Source: 13-2-20CM-66-19 sp036273735
GTDB taxonomy: Bacteria; Pseudomonadota; Gammaproteobacteria; Steroidobacterales; Steroidobacteraceae
Direction: 5' to 3'
DNA: 16,300 bases
NCBI GenBank assembly: GCA_036273735.1
Contig: DASUHA010000044.1
Coordinates: 1-16,300, forward strand
The position numbers and the translations under genes were made by a program. Shown here piece after piece: positions 13,787-16,300 of the stretch. The notes under the pieces are model-generated. The model saw nothing but the letters and a program-made list of their open reading frames with translations, had not been told where the DNA came from and did no database searches. The first letter of the stretch is position 1. Each line of letters opens with the position of its first letter.

Positions 13787-13935
13787 GGCCTTGCCGAGGC
13801 GCCGAGTGCGCGCATTGTCGAAGTGCCATGCCCCAAAAGTCAATCGCGGCGCGGCCGTGGGAAACACCCACAACAAAGTCTTTGCCTGCGGCAAGTCAGG
13901 GCCGGAAGGGTCCTGAGCGGCGCCTCGGCAGTGCC
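13787..13935. repeat. Long-range inverted repeat flanking the B-gene promoter
   Basis: The reverse complement of 13787-13803 and the plus strand of 13919-13935 share GGCGCCTCGGCA followed by two mismatches and GCC: 15 of 17 positions match, 12 of them consecutive. The arms are 115 bp apart and enclose the promoter of the B gene. One arm lies in the B-gene leader, the other toward pqiA. It may be a pair of regulator sites; chance is possible in this G+C-rich DNA. Confidence 0.4.
13814..13843 (-). promoter_or_regulatory. Putative sigma70 promoter of the B-C-receptor operon
   Basis: On the minus strand TTGACT (13838-13843) is followed after 18 nt by GACAAT (13814-13819), matching consensus at 5/6 and 4/6. 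The start would be near 13807, about 34 nt before the B ATG at 13773, leaving no room for a precursor gene in this transcript. No FecI-type -35/-10 pair was recognised nearby. Confidence 0.55.
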
Positions 13936-13954
13936 GGCCGGGGCCGGACTGCCG
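13926..13954. repeat. Hairpin upstream of pqiA
   Basis: CGGCAGT (13926-13932) pairs with ACTGCCG (13948-13954); inside it, after one bulged G, CCGG pairs with CCGG around a CCGGGG loop. It ends 47 nt before the pqiA start and has no T-run. It lies in the 228-nt divergent spacer (13774-14001), which otherwise holds the B promoter and one arm pair of the long inverted repeat. Confidence 0.45.
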
Positions 13955-14001
13955 TTGGCCGCTCATGCCGCCGGGTATCACTGTTGCTACGTGCCGACGT
14001 C

Positions 14002-15213
14002 GTGACGATCGCATGCCCCGATTGCGGTGCTCTGGAGGAGATTCCGCGGCTGCTGCGGCGGGACACCGCCGTCTGCGTCCGCTGCCAAAGCGACCTCGAG
14101 AAGACCAACGGCCGCAGCCTCGGCGCGGCGCTCGCCTGCTCGTCCGCGACACTGCTGTTGCTGGTGCCGGTCAATGTGGTGCCGCTGCTGCGGGTGGACC
14201 TGTTCGGCATGCACTCCGAGAACATCACCGCCCTGGGCGTGGCGCAGCTCTGGGGTCGGGGTTGGGTCTGGCTGGCCGGACTCAGCGCGCTGTTCGTCAT
14301 CGTGCTGCCCTTCCTGCGCTTTGGCCTCCTGTCGACGGTGCTCGCGGCGCTCAGACTCAACCGCCGGCCGTCCTGGCTCGGGCCGGCATTCCGCTGGTCG
14401 CTGTGGCTCGATCCGTGGGCGATGTTGGATGTCTATCTGCTCGCCGGCTGCATCGGTTACTACCGTCTGATCCAGATCGATCAGGCGCACCTCACGATCG
14501 AGCTCGGCGGCGCCTGTTTCATTGCGGCGGCCTTCCTCACCATGCTCTCGCGCGCGACCCTGGATCCGCGCACCGTCTGGCGGGCCATCGGCGGGGAGAC
14601 GCGCGCCGCGGGGAACGAGCGAGTGTTGGGATGCACGACCTGCGACCTGGTGCAGCCGCTCTCCCGGGAAGGCAATCGCTGCCCGCGCTGCGGCGCGCGG
14701 CTGCGGGTGCGCAAGCTCGATGCCGCGGCCTGGACCGCAGCGCTCCTCATCGCCGCGCTGGTGCTCATCTTCCCGGCCAACCTCTATCCGATGAACATCT
14801 CGAACCATCTCGGCCAGCAGGAGCGCTACACGATCATGACGGGCGTGCAGATCCTGTTCCAGAGCGGCCTCTGGCCGCTCGGCGTGTTGATCTTCTGCAC
14901 CAGCATCCTGACGCCGGCGGCGAAGATATTCGCCCTCGGCTGGTGCGTACTGTCGGTCTGGCGCGGCTCGCGCCGGCACCTCGTCGCCAAGACGCGGGTG
15001 CTGCGGGTCATCGCCGAGATGGGACGGTGGTCGAAGACCGATCCTTTCGCGATCGTCTTTTTCGTGCCGCTCGTCCATTTCGGCTCGCTCGGCTCGGAGG
15101 ACGCCGGCTGGGGCGCAACCGCCTTCATGATGATGACCTTCCTCACCATGGTTGCCTCGGTGACCTTCGACCCGCGCCTCATGTGGGACGTCGCGGGAAG
15201 CGGAGCACGATGA
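14002..15213 (+). CDS. pqiA: PqiA/LetA-family membrane protein
   Basis: PqiA is the inner-membrane partner of an MCE lipid-transport tunnel. The 403-aa product is close to the 417 aa of E. coli PqiA and shows the duplicated layout. The first zinc ribbon has C5, C8, C25 and C28 (ACPDCG, CVRCQ), followed by membrane helices (ATLLLLVPVNVVPLL, LAGLSALFVIVLPFL). The second ribbon (LGCTTCDLVQ, CPRCG) is followed by more helices (AALLIAALVLIFPANLYPMN). Motifs such as TDPFAIVFFVPLVHFGSLG fit the family. The frame is open from 13666, but GTG 14002 puts the first ribbon at the N-terminus as in homologues; no good ribosome binding site is visible, so the start is uncertain. Its stop overlaps the pqiB start (ATGA). 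Confidence 0.9.
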   Translation: MTIACPDCGALEEIPRLLRRDTAVCVRCQSDLEKTNGRSLGAALACSSATLLLLVPVNVVPLLRVDLFGMHSENITALGVAQLWGRGWVWLAGLSALFVIVLPFLRFGLLSTVLAALRLNRRPSWLGPAFRWSLWLDPWAMLDVYLLAGCIGYYRLIQIDQAHLTIELGGACFIAAAFLTMLSRATLDPRTVWRAIGGETRAAGNERVLGCTTCDLVQPLSREGNRCPRCGARLRVRKLDAAAWTAALLIAALVLIFPANLYPMNISNHLGQQERYTIMTGVQILFQSGLWPLGVLIFCTSILTPAAKIFALGWCVLSVWRGSRRHLVAKTRVLRVIAEMGRWSKTDPFAIVFFVPLVHFGSLGSEDAGWGATAFMMMTFLTMVASVTFDPRLMWDVAGSGAR

Positions 15214-16300
15214 GCGAGCCTGCGGAAGACACCGGTCACGGCCGACCTGGAAGTCCCGGACGGGTCCAGGCGGGCGTGCGACATGGCTGGTGGCCGGGCT
15301 GGATCTGGGCGATCCCGATCGCGGCGCTCCTCGTCGTCATCTGGCTCGGTGCGCGCGCGCTCTTCGCCGGTGGGACGAGCGTCACCATCCGCTTCACCGA
15401 TGCCCATGAGATGAAAGAGGAGAACACGGACGTCGTCCTTCGCGGCGCGCAGGTGGGTCATGTCACGAGCGTCAAGCTCAACGACGACGGTACAGCCGTC
15501 ATCGTGAAAGCATCCATCGATCAGGAGGCGGAGAAGTTCCTGACCACCGGGACGCGCTTCTGGCTGCGCGGCGCCAAACCCTCATTCAACGACCTCTCAT
15601 CGCTGGGCTCACTCCTTTCCGGCCCGACGATCGTCATGGACCCCGGACCCGGCAAGGAATCTCGGCATTTCCTCGGTCTCGAGCGTGCGCCCCTGGTACC
15701 CACGACCGCCGCCCGCCCGCTCCTTTACGAGGTTTCTCTCGAGGCCGAAGCAGGCTCGCTCTCGGGCGGGGACCCGGTAACCCTGCGCGGCTTCACCGTG
15801 GGCGAGGTACGGGATGTCGGCTTCGCCTATGATCCCGGAACGGGTGAGATCTCGACCCCGGCCACCCTCGCCCTCTATCCATCGCTCTTCCACGCCAGAG
15901 GCGCCGATGCCGCCCCAACCGCCACCGCGGTGTCGACTGAGCTCGGACTTCTCATCCGCAAGGGGATGCGCGCCCGCCTCGCCCGCAATCCGCCTCTCCT
16001 CGGCAGCTACCAGGTGAGCCTCGAGATGGTGCCGGGCGCCCCGGCGCCCGCCGGGCCGGCCACGGTGGATGGCATGCCCCAGATTCCGACGGCGCCGGGC
16101 GGCAGCATCACGAGCATCATCGACCGGATCAACAAGGTGCCGATCGAAAGCATCGCGCAGAATGCCCTGAAGACCACCCACAATCTTGCGGGGCTGACCT
16201 CCTCACCGAAGCTGAAGGATGCGATAGTGCAGCTCGATGCCGCCCTACGCGAGATCCACAGCACCACCGCCAAGGCCGGACCGCAGGTCACGGCCCTCAC
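15210..16300 (+). CDS. pqiB: PqiB-like MCE-domain protein (3' end outside window)
   Basis: The visible 363 residues start with a proline-rich cytoplasmic stretch, then one membrane helix (31-53, WIWAIPIAALLVVIWLGARAL). MCE domains follow at about 57-148 (FTDAHEMKEENTDVVLRGAQVGHV, RFWLRGAKPSFNDLSSLGSLLSG) and about 173-277 (SGGDPVTLRGFTVGEV, LGLLIRKGMRARLARNPPLLGSYQVSLEM). From about 300 the sequence becomes helical (SIIDRINKVPIESIAQNALKTT), like the C-terminal needle of PqiB, so only two MCE domains are seen where E. coli PqiB has three. It anchors in the inner membrane and spans the periplasm to move lipid between membranes. It overlaps pqiA by 4 nt and is clearly co-expressed with it. Confidence 0.9.
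   Translation, partial: MSEPAEDTGHGRPGSPGRVQAGVRHGWWPGWIWAIPIAALLVVIWLGARALFAGGTSVTIRFTDAHEMKEENTDVVLRGAQVGHVTSVKLNDDGTAVIVKASIDQEAEKFLTTGTRFWLRGAKPSFNDLSSLGSLLSGPTIVMDPGPGKESRHFLGLERAPLVPTTAARPLLYEVSLEAEAGSLSGGDPVTLRGFTVGEVRDVGFAYDPGTGEISTPATLALYPSLFHARGADAAPTATAVSTELGLLIRKGMRARLARNPPLLGSYQVSLEMVPGAPAPAGPATVDGMPQIPTAPGGSITSIIDRINKVPIESIAQNALKTTHNLAGLTSSPKLKDAIVQLDAALREIHSTTAKAGPQVTAL

Noticed and set aside
13806..13916. Plus-strand 36-codon frame with GTG start (VRALSKCHAPK...) as a small peptide gene
   Set aside because: It runs opposite to the operon, across its promoter, has no ribosome binding site, and the only plausible Gly core (GKSGPEGS) has Glu at position 6.
13774..13966. Minus-strand frame starting MSGQRQ and containing LTFGAWHFDNAR as a lasso precursor candidate
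   Set aside because: It has Thr two residues before a Gly, as in precursors, but the acidic residue is at core position 6, outside the usual 7-9, and the frame has no stop until 13592, far inside the B gene.

Overview
The window is G+C-rich (by eye, not computed), densely coded bacterial chromosome. The gene set (rimP-nusA, hslR, single-chain sdaA with a C-terminal cysteine, csrA, pqiA-pqiB, FecI/FecR signalling) suggests a gammaproteobacterium, perhaps of the Steroidobacter/Nevskia/Xanthomonas-like groups. That placement is inference. I see no tRNA, rRNA, IS element, phage gene or CRISPR array.

Layout. 1-779 (minus strand): start of nusA, rimP, and a long rimP leader holding two intrinsic terminators; the rimP-proximal one has a mutually exclusive alternative stem, so it looks like an attenuator. 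800-3882 (plus strand): hutI overlapping hslR, then sdaA. 3939-5837 (minus): a hemerythrin-domain protein with a basic disordered tail and a soluble GGDEF diguanylate cyclase. 6000-6221 (minus): csrA, with a near-consensus CsrA site on its own ribosome binding site.

6289-13843 (all minus strand) is the notable locus. In transcription order it holds a lasso-peptide-type B protein (RRE fused to a transglutaminase-like protease), a lasso-cyclase-type asparagine synthetase homologue (C), a large TonB-dependent receptor with an N-terminal STN signalling domain, a FecI-like ECF sigma factor and a FecR-like anti-sigma factor. I read this as a lasso peptide maturation pair coupled to a cell-surface signalling relay. 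The standard companions are missing: I find no precursor (A) gene, isopeptidase (E) or ABC exporter (D). A good sigma70-like promoter lies directly before B and leaves no room for a precursor in the same transcript. The precursor is therefore encoded elsewhere, or the pair acts on an unrecognised substrate.

13774-14001 is a divergent intergenic region with that promoter, a long-range inverted repeat and a hairpin. 14002-16300 (plus) holds pqiA and the start of pqiB, an envelope lipid-transport system that overlaps by ATGA and runs off the window.

Regulatory hairpins are concentrated around the sigma/anti-sigma genes and csrA. The fecR-like ribosome binding site sits in a small hairpin with AGGA in its loop, the form CsrA binds, and csrA is the next gene downstream on the same strand.
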